The position numbers and the translations under genes are program-made. Shown piece by piece: positions 13,285 to 21,474 of a stretch of 64,000 nucleotides of DNA. Position 1 is the first letter of the stretch; every line of letters begins with the position of its first letter. Location of the stretch: the NCBI RefSeq assembly GCF_004792655.1, contig NZ_SRZC01000016.1, positions 26,290 to 90,289 of the forward strand, in the 5' to 3' direction. The DNA is from Palleniella muris (GTDB lineage: Bacteria > Bacteroidota > Bacteroidia > Bacteroidales > Bacteroidaceae). A model generated the notes under the pieces. It made no database searches, was not told the origin of the DNA, and was given only the letters and a program-made list of their open reading frames with translations.

Positions 13285-15211
13285 CTTGTCGCTGCATGAG
13301 ACTTTCTTTCACTATCTTTGCCTTCGCCGGTCCTATCACTTCCGCGATGCTTTCGTAGTCCGCCTCCTTTATGCGCTTGACGGATTTGAAGGCTTTCAGC
13401 AGTGTTTCGGCGGTCTTCGGACCAATGCCCTTGATGTTGTCCAGTTCGCTTGCGAGGGCGTTCTTTGAGCGTTTGTCGCGGTGGAATGTTATGGCGAAGC
13501 GGTGAACCTCATCCTGCAGCTGCGTGAGGACATGGAACAGTTCGCTGTCCGTCTTCAGCTGCACCGTGACAGGCTGCTGTGAGGCGTTCCTGCCCACATC
13601 CCTGAGGTAAAGAAGCTCGTTTGTGCGGTGCTTGTCGTCCTTTGCCAGACCCGCGATAGGTATGTCAAGGCGCAGCTCTCCCCATACCACCTCCGCCACG
13701 CAGTGCATCTGTCCTATGCCGCCGTCGCAGACGATGAGGTCGGGAAGAGACTGGTTGGCGAGCGTTGTCTCCACGCTTTTCGCCTGTTCGAGAGTGATTC
13801 TGTCGTCCGTTTCGAGGACAGAACGCAGTTCGTCAGCCGTCTTGCCGTATCTTCGGCGCACAATCTCCTGCATTGAGGCGTAGTCGTCGGGACCTTCGAC
13901 TGTCTTGATGTTATACTTCCGATAGTCCTTTTTCGACGGTTTCATCTTCTTGAACACGACACAGCTTGCCACCGCATCGGAACCTGAAATATTTGAATTG
14001 TCAAACGCCTCGATACACATCGGCAGGGCAGGGAGAGCGAGTTTGTCGCGGAGTTCCTGCATAAGGCGTGTGGCACGCTGCTCGGGATTGAGTTTTTCCG
14101 ACTGTTTCAGGCGGTCAACCTTATACTGGCGGCAGTTCATCCGCGATAGTTCGAGAAGGTGCGCCTTGTCGCCTCGCTGCGGCACAAAGAACTCTGTTCC
14201 GGGAATGTTCCATTCCAACGGCTTCTCGACGATAATCTCCCGTGCCGTGGATTGGAACCGTTCGCGTATCTCAGGGATGGCTTCGACAAGGATTTCTTCC
14301 GCCGTCTCGCCCAGGCGGCGCTTGTATTCGAAGGTGAAACTCTGGTTTATCTGGCCGTTCGTGACATGGATGTAGTTGACATACGCATTGCCGTTGTCGT
14401 CATCAGGCAGACAGGTGAACACGTCCACATTGGTCACTGTGTGGCTCACAACCTCACTTTTCGCGCAGAACTGCTCCACAAGGAAGTACTTTTCCTTCAG
14501 ACGTTGCGCGTCCTCGAAGCGCATTTCCTCGGCAGCCTGCTGCATCTCGTCCCAAATCATGCGGAGGAGCTGGCGTGTGTTTCCTTTCAGAATCTCGCGT
14601 GCAGCCTGCATGTTCGCCTGATAATCCTTCATGGACTGCTTGCCGATGCAGCAGCCCCCGCAGTTCTTTATGTGATACTCCAGGCACGGTCTGTATTTCC
14701 CACGCGCAATGTCCAACGGCTGGATGTTCATGCGGCAAGTGCGAGGGTGATAGAGTTTCTTTATGAAGTCGAGCACGGCATACATCGAACCGACATTGGC
14801 GTATGGGCCGAAAAACGTGCCGAAATTCTTGTTTATCTGCCTTGTCGGGAATATTCTCGGGAAATATTCGTTGGTTATGCAGATGCTGGGGTAGGTCTTT
14901 CCGTCCTTCAGGAGTATGTTGTAGCGCGGATTATACTTCTTGATGAGTGCGTTTTCCAACAGCAGTGCGTCGTCCTCTGTGTTCACCACGGTGTACGTAA
15001 TGTCCGCAATCTTCGAGACAAGCACCTTTGTCTTGAATCTGTCCACCTCCTTATGGAAATAGGAAGAGACACGCCGCTTTAGGTTCTTTGCCTTGCCTAC
15101 ATAGATTATAGTGCCCTCAGCATCGTAATACTGATAGCTGCCCGGCTTTTCAGGCATGTTAAGCACTATGTTCTTCAAGCGTGCAATGCGCTCCTCATTA
15201 TTCTCTTTCAT
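13280..15211 (-). CDS. uvrC: UvrABC excinuclease subunit C
   Basis: The 643-residue nuclease makes both incisions in nucleotide excision repair. The GIY-YIG domain opens the protein (PGSYQYYDAEGTIIYVGKAKNLKRRV). A UvrB-binding motif follows (AEEMRFEDAQRLKEKY, about 205-220). The RNase H-like C-nuclease has CIEAFDNSNISGSD and IVCDGGIGQ. The end has helix-hairpin-helix motifs (IKGIGPKTAETLLKAF). Length and order match the family. A perfect parS site lies 13 bp upstream of its start codon. Confidence 0.97.
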   Translation of the reverse strand: MKENNEERIARLKNIVLNMPEKPGSYQYYDAEGTIIYVGKAKNLKRRVSSYFHKEVDRFKTKVLVSKIADITYTVVNTEDDALLLENALIKKYNPRYNILLKDGKTYPSICITNEYFPRIFPTRQINKNFGTFFGPYANVGSMYAVLDFIKKLYHPRTCRMNIQPLDIARGKYRPCLEYHIKNCGGCCIGKQSMKDYQANMQAAREILKGNTRQLLRMIWDEMQQAAEEMRFEDAQRLKEKYFLVEQFCAKSEVVSHTVTNVDVFTCLPDDDNGNAYVNYIHVTNGQINQSFTFEYKRRLGETAEEILVEAIPEIRERFQSTAREIIVEKPLEWNIPGTEFFVPQRGDKAHLLELSRMNCRQYKVDRLKQSEKLNPEQRATRLMQELRDKLALPALPMCIEAFDNSNISGSDAVASCVVFKKMKPSKKDYRKYNIKTVEGPDDYASMQEIVRRRYGKTADELRSVLETDDRITLEQAKSVETTLANQSLPDLIVCDGGIGQMHCVAEVVWGELRLDIPIAGLAKDDKHRTNELLYLRDVGRNASQQPVTVQLKTDSELFHVLTQLQDEVHRFAITFHRDKRSKNALASELDNIKGIGPKTAETLLKAFKSVKRIKEADYESIAEVIGPAKAKIVKESLMQRQA

Positions 15212-15224
15212 AAGGTTTTATGTG

Positions 15225-15240
15225 TGTTCCACGTGAAACA
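15225..15240. promoter_or_regulatory. parS centromere site (ParB binding)
   Basis: TGTTCCACGTGAAACA matches TGTTNCACGTGAAACA at every defined position. It sits 13 bp upstream of the uvrC start codon. A second identical site lies 873 bp away beside mnmG. Confidence 0.92.
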
Positions 15241-15268
15241 AGTTTATGGTTTTTGTGGGGAGTTTCTC

Positions 15269-15354
15269 GGACAATACTGACAAAATTGACAGAACTGCCA
15301 ATGTTGACAATAATGTCAGTACTGTCCGGATTGTCAATAATGGCAGTATTGTCC
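15269..15354. repeat. Class A array (9-bp), unbroken phase
   Basis: Nine successive nonamers keep exact phase here, for example TGACAAAAT, TGCCAATGT, TGTCCGGAT and TGGCAGTAT. It is the cleanest class A example. It lies between apt and the parS site upstream of uvrC. Confidence 0.92.
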
Positions 15355-15394
15355 GAAGAACTCCATTCAATCGTAATCTACGCTTACAACCCGG

Positions 15395-15925
15395 TTAAAC
15401 AACCATCAGGGTGGTTATTTCCGTCCCTTCATCGAACATGTCGCGTCCATGGAGACCCTCAACGGTGAGTTCGATGATAAAGTTGATGTATATTTTCTTC
15501 GGGTTGAACTTCTTCACAAGGTCGTAAGCTGCGCGCATGCTGCCTCCTGTTGCAAGGAGGTCGTCATGGATAAGCACAACATCGTTTTCATCGATGGAAC
15601 CTTTGTGAATCTCGATTGTGTCCTCGCCATATTCCTTTTCGTAAGACTCGCTGATTGTCTCTCCCGGGAGTTTTCCCGGTTTGCGGCAGAGGACGGCACC
15701 CGCACCGAGTTCCACGGCGGTGACGCCGGCAAGCATGAATCCTCGCGATTCTATGCCCACGACTTTCGTGATACCCTTGTCCTTGTAAAGTTCCACGATT
15801 TCATCGCGCATGATTCGCAGGCATTCGGCGTTTTTGAACAGGGTGGTGACATCCTGGAATTGGATTCCCGGTTTTGGGAAGTCATGGATGACACGGAGAT
15901 TTTCTAAGAGTTTTGGATTGTTCAT
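15395..15925 (-). CDS. apt: Adenine phosphoribosyltransferase
   Basis: A 176-residue purine salvage enzyme that makes AMP from adenine and PRPP. VVGIESRGFMLAG (about residues 55-67) is the adenine-side loop. The PRPP-binding motif is VVLIHDDLLATGGSM (about 118-132). KPGKLPGE matches the flexible catalytic hood region. Length is typical. The upstream gap to the parS/mnmG end carries several AACCCACAACC-type leader motifs. Confidence 0.96.
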   Translation of the reverse strand: MNNPKLLENLRVIHDFPKPGIQFQDVTTLFKNAECLRIMRDEIVELYKDKGITKVVGIESRGFMLAGVTAVELGAGAVLCRKPGKLPGETISESYEKEYGEDTIEIHKGSIDENDVVLIHDDLLATGGSMRAAYDLVKKFNPKKIYINFIIELTVEGLHGRDMFDEGTEITTLMVV

Positions 15926-16097
15926 TGTTTATGGTTGTTGTTTATGGATTGTAGGTTGTTGGTTATGGGTTGTGGGTTAATGGTTGTGGATTAGGCTGTT
16001 TTGTGGTTAAAAAAGCACGATTCCAACGAGGTTGTTCCACATAAGAGCAAAACTTGTTCCTCACTCCTTTTTTCGTTGAAACCGTGCATTTTATATA

Positions 16098-16113
16098 TGT
16101 TCCACGTGAAACA
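16098..16113. promoter_or_regulatory. parS centromere site beside mnmG
   Basis: A second perfect TGTTCCACGTGAAACA. It ends at the base before the mnmG stop codon (16114-16116). A cluster of parS with mnmG is a usual sign of origin-proximal DNA. Confidence 0.92.
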
Positions 16114-18090
16114 TTAGCGTCCCATGTACACTAACAGCACATTGATGTCCGAGGGTGACACTCCCGGTATGCGTGAAGCCTGTGCGAGAGTCTGTGGGAG
16201 GCGCGCCGAAAGTTTCTGCCTTGCCTCGGTCGAAAGGCTTTGCAGGGAATTGTAATCGAAGTTTCCAGGGATTTTGATGTCCTCAAGGCGGTGCATCTTT
16301 TCCGCATATTCCCGTTCCCGTCGGATATATCCGTCATACTTTACCATTACCTCTGTCGCCTCGATGATTTCGGATTTGAGGGAAGGGAGATGTTTCACGG
16401 ATGATTCGATTGATTCGGATAATTCGAGTGATTCGATTGATTCGGGCAAAATACCATATTCGATGAGACCGTCGATTGTCACACCCGGGCGGGCAAGAAG
16501 GTCATCAAGGTGATAAGAGCCACGGAGAGGAGTTGAGCCGATTCGTTCGAGATAAGGATTTATTTTCTGCGGTTTCACCGTCGTGTTGTGCAGAATCTCC
16601 CGAAGAGTCTCTATGCCTTTCTCCTTTTCAAGCCAGCGGTTCATGCGGACGGAAGTAGCAAGTCCCGCGGAGTAGGATAGGGCAGTGAGCCGTCGGTCGG
16701 CATCATCCTGACGGAGCAGTATGCGGTATTCCGCCCTGGAGGTGAACATACGGTACGGTTCATCGACACCCTTCATCACAAGATCATCGATGAGTACGCC
16801 GATATAAGCCTGGTCACGGTTGAGCACAACACCATCCTCGCCGCTGGCAAGGCGTGCCGCATTGAGACCCGCCATGAGCCCCTGACCCGCCGCCTCCTCG
16901 TAACCCGTCGTGCCGTTGACCTGTCCTGCGAAGAAAAGACCCTTGCAAAGTTTCGATTCGAGAGTATGCTTCAGCTGTGTAGGGTCGAAGAAATCGTACT
17001 CTATGGCATAGCCCGGACGGTAAACCCTCAAATCCCTGAACGCCGGAATCTCGCGGAGCGCGTCAATCTGCACCTCCATCGGCATGGACGAAGAGAATCC
17101 GTTAAGATACATCTCGTTGGAGTCCGTCCCCTCAGGCTCGAGGAACAGCGGATGCGATGTGCGGTCAGGGAACGTCATAAGTTTCGTTTCCACCGACGGA
17201 CAGTAGCGCGGTCCGATGGATTCTATCTGTCCGTTGTACAGCGGAGAGTCGGCAAGTCCCGAGAGAAGTCGTTCGTGGCAGCGGCTGTTCGTCTCCGTCG
17301 TCCAGCACGGCAGCACCGAACCGCCCGCGCAATTCCCGTCGGAAAGATAAGGCAGGGCAAAATTCCTGCGGTCGTCCGTGAACTGTCTCTCGAACGTTTC
17401 CGAGTCAAGGTAACTGAACATCCTGTCCGCCTGCTCGCCGTCCTGCCGCACCATGTCCTCATAATGCACGGAGCGCGCGTCGATGCGCACCGGCGTTCCC
17501 GTCTTCATTCGTGCCGACCTGATGCCGAGAGCGTTTATCGATTCTGTGAGATGTGCCGCCGCCGGTTCGGCGATTCTTCCCCCCGGAACCATCTTGCGTC
17601 CGATGTGCAGCAGACCGTTGAGGAATGTTCCGGCGGTGATGACCACCGCCTTTGCGCGGATTTCCACGCCCCAGATGGTCGTCACGCCGCAGACACAGCC
17701 GTTCTCCGTGAGCAGTCCGTCCACCTGGTCCTGCCAGATGTCGAGATTAGGCGTTATGTCCAGTTGGTGGCGCCATTCCCAGATGAACTTCCCACGGTCA
17801 CACTGTGCGCGAGGGCTCCACATCGCCGGACCCTTCGAGCGGTTGAGCATGCGGAACTGTATTGCCGTCCTGTCCGTTACGATTCCCATCCTTCCGCCCA
17901 GCGCGTCCACCTCGCGGACAATCTGTCCCTTGGCGATTCCGCCCACGGCAGGGTTGCACGACATCTGTGCAATCTTGTTCATGTCCATCGTCACGAGGCA
18001 AGTCTTTGCGCCGAGACCCGCGCTTGCGCAAGCCGCCTCGCACCCTGCGTGTCCGGCTCCGACGACTATCACGTCATAGAAAAGTGTCAT
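16114..18090 (-). CDS. mnmG: tRNA U34 carboxymethylaminomethyl-modifying enzyme MnmG (GidA)
   Basis: The 658-residue FAD enzyme acts with MnmE to modify wobble uridine of tRNAs. The FAD motif VVGAGHAGCEAACA is at residues 9-22. PAVGGIAKGQIVREVDALGG follows near 48. The C-terminal MnmE-binding domain contains YDGYIRRE and ends ASRIPGVSPSDINVLLVYMGR-like family residues. Near residue 548-563 there is an insertion rich in Glu-Ser-Ile that is encoded by a 9-bp tandem array. The rest matches the family length closely. A promoter lies at 18115-18122. Confidence 0.97.
   Translation of the reverse strand: MTLFYDVIVVGAGHAGCEAACASAGLGAKTCLVTMDMNKIAQMSCNPAVGGIAKGQIVREVDALGGRMGIVTDRTAIQFRMLNRSKGPAMWSPRAQCDRGKFIWEWRHQLDITPNLDIWQDQVDGLLTENGCVCGVTTIWGVEIRAKAVVITAGTFLNGLLHIGRKMVPGGRIAEPAAAHLTESINALGIRSARMKTGTPVRIDARSVHYEDMVRQDGEQADRMFSYLDSETFERQFTDDRRNFALPYLSDGNCAGGSVLPCWTTETNSRCHERLLSGLADSPLYNGQIESIGPRYCPSVETKLMTFPDRTSHPLFLEPEGTDSNEMYLNGFSSSMPMEVQIDALREIPAFRDLRVYRPGYAIEYDFFDPTQLKHTLESKLCKGLFFAGQVNGTTGYEEAAGQGLMAGLNAARLASGEDGVVLNRDQAYIGVLIDDLVMKGVDEPYRMFTSRAEYRILLRQDDADRRLTALSYSAGLATSVRMNRWLEKEKGIETLREILHNTTVKPQKINPYLERIGSTPLRGSYHLDDLLARPGVTIDGLIEYGILPESIESLELSESIESSVKHLPSLKSEIIEATEVMVKYDGYIRREREYAEKMHRLEDIKIPGNFDYNSLQSLSTEARQKLSARLPQTLAQASRIPGVSPSDINVLLVYMGR
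16403..16447. repeat. 9-bp tandem array inside mnmG
   Basis: Five nonamers in exact phase, GATTCGATT, GATTCGGAT, AATTCGAGT, GATTCGATT and GATTCGGGC, encode an acidic serine/isoleucine-rich insertion in MnmG. The period equals that of the class A arrays but the word differs. Confidence 0.88.
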
Positions 18091-18114
18091 TGCGTAATTT
18101 TTTTTATTTTACTG

Positions 18115-18122
18115 CAAAAGTA
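18115..18122 (-). promoter_or_regulatory. Promoter -7 box of mnmG
   Basis: TACTTTTG on the minus strand, 25 bp before the mnmG start codon, in otherwise AT-rich DNA. No exact -33 box is seen. Confidence 0.55.
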
Positions 18123-18152
18123 AGAAAATATTTTGAATTCTTTGGAAAATAT

Positions 18153-18183
18153 TTTGATTAATCAACAATAATTATTAATTTTG
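18153..18183 (+). promoter_or_regulatory. Promoter of the fumarate reductase operon
   Basis: TTTG (18153-18156), 19 bp spacer and TAATTTTG (18176-18183) form the best Bacteroidetes promoter in the window. It points towards sdhC and predicts a leader of about 440 nt. Confidence 0.75.
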
Positions 18184-18369
18184 CAGAGGAAACCACGCAC
18201 ATACGCGTGTACAATCTGACAGAGAGCGTCTCCGCGCGCCCTGTATGCCGTCGTGCCCGACCACGCGGGAGGCATCCCGTGGCGTGGAATTTTATGGGCT
18301 CAGGCGCGAAAAGCCGTGGGGCAAGGAAACGATGCCGGCGGCGGATTGTGGCGCAGGACTTTGCGAGGC

Positions 18370-18457
18370 GTTACCTTTTGCCATACGAAATGTTACCTTT
18401 CGCGTGGTAAAGCGTTACCTTTCACATAGTGAAGCGTTACCTTTTGGCAAGGGGCGT
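18370..18457. repeat. Class C array (22-bp)
   Basis: Four units begin at 18370, 18392, 18414 and 18436, exactly 22 bp apart, each with GTTACCTTT at the head. Units 2 and 3 end in AAGC, and unit 3 folds as CTTTCAC-ATA-GTGAAG. Confidence 0.92.
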
Positions 18458-18486
18458 GGGGTGCGAAGTGGCGTGGCTGATAAACC

Positions 18487-18566
18487 ATGATGCAACATGA
18501 TGCGCCATGGTGAATCATGATGTAGCGCGATGTGGCATGATGTAACATGGTATCTCATGATGCAGC
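18487..18566. repeat. Class B array (10-bp), unbroken phase
   Basis: Eight decamers in perfect phase, such as ATGATGCAAC, ATGATGCGCC, GCGATGTGGC and ATGGTATCTC. It is the cleanest class B example. Confidence 0.93.
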
Positions 18567-18630
18567 TTGACGAAAAACCTATCGGAACAAATTCAAAAAC
18601 ATAATTAATTCAATCAACATTCAAAAATCT

Positions 18631-19314
18631 ATGTGGTTATTAAACTCTCCAATCGGTAGAAAGGTAGTTATGTCCGTGACCGGCATCTGCCTTATCCTTT
18701 TCCTGACGTTCCACATGAGCATGAACGTAGTCGCGCTGTTCTCAGCAGAGGGCTACAACATGATCTGTGAGTTCCTTGGAGCCAACTGGTACGCCGTGGT
18801 TGCAACACTCGGTCTTGCCGGTCTGGCAGTGATTCACATTTTCTACGCTTTCTGGCTGACAATGCAGAACAAGAAGGCGCGCGGAAACAACGCCTACGAG
18901 GTGACAGAGAAGCCGGCAATGGTGGACTGGGCATCACAGAACATGCTCGTCCTCGGCCTTATCATCGTCCTCGGCATGGTGCTCCACCTCTACCACTTCT
19001 GGTGGAACATGATGGCTGTAGAGCTCCTCGACCCTGCTGCTGCCATCTACGGCTGCGGTGCAGGCGTTCCGGGTCCTGCTGACGGCTATGCGTGGATAGA
19101 GCTCACATTCAAGAACCCTGTGTGGACAGTCCTCTACCTCGCTTGGTTTGCCGCAATCTGGTTCCACCTCACCCACGGTTTCTGGTCAGCAATGCAGACC
19201 CTCGGCATCAACGGCAAGGTGTGGTTCAACCGCTGGAAGGTAATCGGCGTTGCCTACACCACAATCCTTATGCTCGGATTCGCCGTGGTGGCAATAGTGT
19301 TCACATTGAAATAA
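18631..19314 (+). CDS. sdhC: Succinate dehydrogenase/fumarate reductase cytochrome b subunit
   Basis: This 227-residue inner-membrane protein anchors the complex and passes electrons from menaquinol. Five membrane segments can be seen, starting VVMSVTGICLILFLTFHMSM (about 10-30). Histidines in the segments (HMSM, HIFYAFW, HLYHFWW, WFHLTHGFW) fit the two haem b of the class B, di-haem, single-anchor type. In anaerobic Bacteroidales this complex mainly reduces fumarate to succinate. It leads an operon with the flavoprotein (26-bp gap) and iron-sulfur subunits. Confidence 0.95.
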   Translation: MWLLNSPIGRKVVMSVTGICLILFLTFHMSMNVVALFSAEGYNMICEFLGANWYAVVATLGLAGLAVIHIFYAFWLTMQNKKARGNNAYEVTEKPAMVDWASQNMLVLGLIIVLGMVLHLYHFWWNMMAVELLDPAAAIYGCGAGVPGPADGYAWIELTFKNPVWTVLYLAWFAAIWFHLTHGFWSAMQTLGINGKVWFNRWKVIGVAYTTILMLGFAVVAIVFTLK

Positions 19315-19340
19315 TCGAACCTTGAAGAAACAAGAAAACA

Positions 19341-21323
19341 ATGGCTAAGCAATTAAACTCAAGAATACCAGAAGGACCGGTAGCCGAGAAATGGACCAAC
19401 TACAAGGCTCATCAGCGCCTGGTCAACCCTAAGAACAAACTGAAGCTCGACGTCATCGTTGTCGGAACAGGTCTGGCAGGTGCCAGTGCTGCCGCATCAC
19501 TCGGCGAGATGGGCTTCAACGTCTATAACTTCTGCATCCAGGACTCACCGCGCCGTGCGCACTCTATCGCAGCGCAGGGTGGTATCAATGCCGCTAAGAA
19601 CTATCAGAACGACGGTGACTCCGTCTATCGCCTGTTCTACGACACAGTGAAGGGCGGTGACTACCGTGCACGCGAGGCAAACGTCTATCGCCTTGCCGAG
19701 GTGTCCAATGACATCATCGACCAGTGTGTAGCCCAGGGCGTTCCTTTCGCACGCGAGTACGGCGGTATGCTTGCAAACCGCTCTTTCGGTGGTGCGCAGG
19801 TTTCACGTACATTCTATGCCAAGGGACAGACAGGCCAGCAGCTCCTCCTCGGTGCCTACTCTTCTCTCTCAAAGCAGGTTAACGACGGTAAGGTCCGTCT
19901 CTACACACGCTACGAGATGGAGGATGTCGTAATCATCGACGGACGCGCTCGCGGTATCATTGCCAAGAACCTTGTCACAGGCAAGCTCGAGAGATTCTCA
20001 GCCAATGCCGTGGTAATCGCCACAGGTGGTTATGGCAACGCTTACTTCCTCTCCACAAACGCCATGGGCTGTAACTGCACGGCAGCCATCCAGTGCTACC
20101 GCAAGGGTGCGATGATGGCAAACCCTTCATACGTGCAGATTCACCCTACATGTATCCCTGTACACGGCGACAACCAGTCAAAGCTGACCCTTATGTCAGA
20201 GTCTCTGCGTAACGACGGCCGTATCTGGGTGCCTAAGAAGATAGAGGATGCGAAGGCTCTCCAGGCAGGCACAAAGCAGGGCTATGAGATTCCTGAGCAG
20301 GACCGCGACTACTATCTCGAGCGCCGCTATCCGGCCTTCGGCAACCTCGTGCCACGTGACGTTGCCAGCCGTGCTGCCAAGGAGCGTTGCGACCACGGAT
20401 TCGGTGTCAACAACACAGGTCTCGCCGTGTTCCTCGACTTCTCCGAGTCTATCCAGCGCCTGGGTATCAATGAGATACGCCAGCGTTATGGCAACCTCTT
20501 CGACATGTACGAGGAAATCACCGACGTCAATCCGGGCGAGCTTGCACAGACTGTGGACGGCGTAGAGTACTATCATCCGATGATGATCTTCCCTGCCATA
20601 CACTATACAATGGGCGGTATCTGGGTTGACTACGAGCTCCAGACAACCATTCCGGGACTCTTCGCCATCGGCGAGTGCAACTTCTCCGACCACGGAGCAA
20701 ACCGTCTCGGTGCGTCTGCCCTCATGCAGGGTCTTGCCGACGGCTATTTCGTTCTTCCTTATACAATCCAGAACTATCTCGCCGACCAGGCTATCTGGCC
20801 ACGCCTCTCTACCGAAATGCCTGAGTTTGAGGCTGCTGAGAAGGCTGTCGACGCAGAGCAGGAGCGTCTCCTCAACATCAAGGGCAAGCGTTCTGTGGAC
20901 TCTCTCCACAAGGAACTCGGTCACATCATGTGGGAGCATGTCGGCATGGGACGCACAAAGAAGGGTCTCGAGGAAGGTCTGAAGATGCTCAAGGAGTTGC
21001 GTAAGGAGTTCAATACCAATCTGTTCGTGCCGGGAACAAAGGACGGTCTCAACGTTGAGCTTGACAAGGCTATCCACCTCCGTGACTTCATCCTTATGGG
21101 TGAGCTTGTCGCTTACGACGCCCTCCACCGTGAGGAGTCCTGTGGCGGACACTTCCGTGAGGAGCACCAGACAGAGGAAGGTGAGGCAAAGCGTGACGAC
21201 GAGAACTTCTTCTATGTCGGCTGCTGGGAGTACCGGAACAACGACGAGACAGCTCCCGAACTCTCAAAAGAGCCTCTCGAGTACGAGATAATAAAGGTAC
21301 AGACACGTAACTACAAGAATTAA
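19341..21323 (+). CDS. sdhA: Succinate dehydrogenase/fumarate reductase flavoprotein subunit
   Basis: The 660-residue catalytic subunit carries covalent [23 protein letters not shown] (about 38-57) is the dinucleotide fold. [15 protein letters not shown] holds the flavin-linking His. [24 protein letters not shown] and [17 protein letters not shown] are conserved around the active site and FAD. The C-terminal helical domain ends in a segment facing the iron-sulfur subunit. Strong codon bias and its clean frame suggest high expression. Confidence 0.97.
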   Translation: MAKQLNSRIPEGPVAEKWTNYKAHQRLVNPKNKLKLDVIVVGTGLAGASAAASLGEMGFNVYNFCIQDSPRRAHSIAAQGGINAAKNYQNDGDSVYRLFYDTVKGGDYRAREANVYRLAEVSNDIIDQCVAQGVPFAREYGGMLANRSFGGAQVSRTFYAKGQTGQQLLLGAYSSLSKQVNDGKVRLYTRYEMEDVVIIDGRARGIIAKNLVTGKLERFSANAVVIATGGYGNAYFLSTNAMGCNCTAAIQCYRKGAMMANPSYVQIHPTCIPVHGDNQSKLTLMSESLRNDGRIWVPKKIEDAKALQAGTKQGYEIPEQDRDYYLERRYPAFGNLVPRDVASRAAKERCDHGFGVNNTGLAVFLDFSESIQRLGINEIRQRYGNLFDMYEEITDVNPGELAQTVDGVEYYHPMMIFPAIHYTMGGIWVDYELQTTIPGLFAIGECNFSDHGANRLGASALMQGLADGYFVLPYTIQNYLADQAIWPRLSTEMPEFEAAEKAVDAEQERLLNIKGKRSVDSLHKELGHIMWEHVGMGRTKKGLEEGLKMLKELRKEFNTNLFVPGTKDGLNVELDKAIHLRDFILMGELVAYDALHREESCGGHFREEHQTEEGEAKRDDENFFYVGCWEYRNNDETAPELSKEPLEYEIIKVQTRNYKN

Positions 21324-21349
21324 TAATCTCAGGGTGAGAGTTTTTTTCT

Positions 21350-21436
21350 GATGCTACATGATGAATCATGGTTAATCATGATGCAACATGACTTCATGAC
21401 AGAACATGTCGAACCATGATTCATCATGTTGCATCA
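21350..21436. repeat. Class B array (10-bp)
   Basis: Units such as ATGATGAATC, ATGGTTAATC, ATGATGCAAC and ATGATTCATC between sdhA and sdhB, with one or two units of 8 bp. It interrupts an otherwise tight operon. Confidence 0.88.
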
Positions 21437-21474
21437 GAGAAAAAAAACTCCCAACCCACAACCTTAGAATAACA

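Larger units (their letters stand above)
18184..18630 (+). other. Long GC-rich structured leader of the fumarate reductase operon
   Basis: About 445 nt with no supported protein. The first 170 nt are GC-rich with a strong hairpin near 18259-18285 (CGGGA paired with TCCCG, flanked by CCACG and CGTGG). Next come a class C array (18370-18457) and a class B array (18487-18566). Short frames in this stretch have no family resemblance and unlikely compositions. A regulatory RNA, a separate small RNA or plain spacer are all possible. Confidence 0.5.

Noticed and set aside
18370..18457. Class C array as a CRISPR
   Set aside because: Units are contiguous 22-mers without unique spacers, differ from each other, and no cas genes are present.
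18207..18490. Overlapping short reading frames in the fumarate reductase leader
   Set aside because: Arg-rich, low-complexity products from GC-rich DNA and repeats, with no family resemblance and no good leader.
20196..21167. Long reading frame antisense to sdhA
   Set aside because: Mirror of the strongly biased codon use of sdhA; the sense protein has complete motifs.
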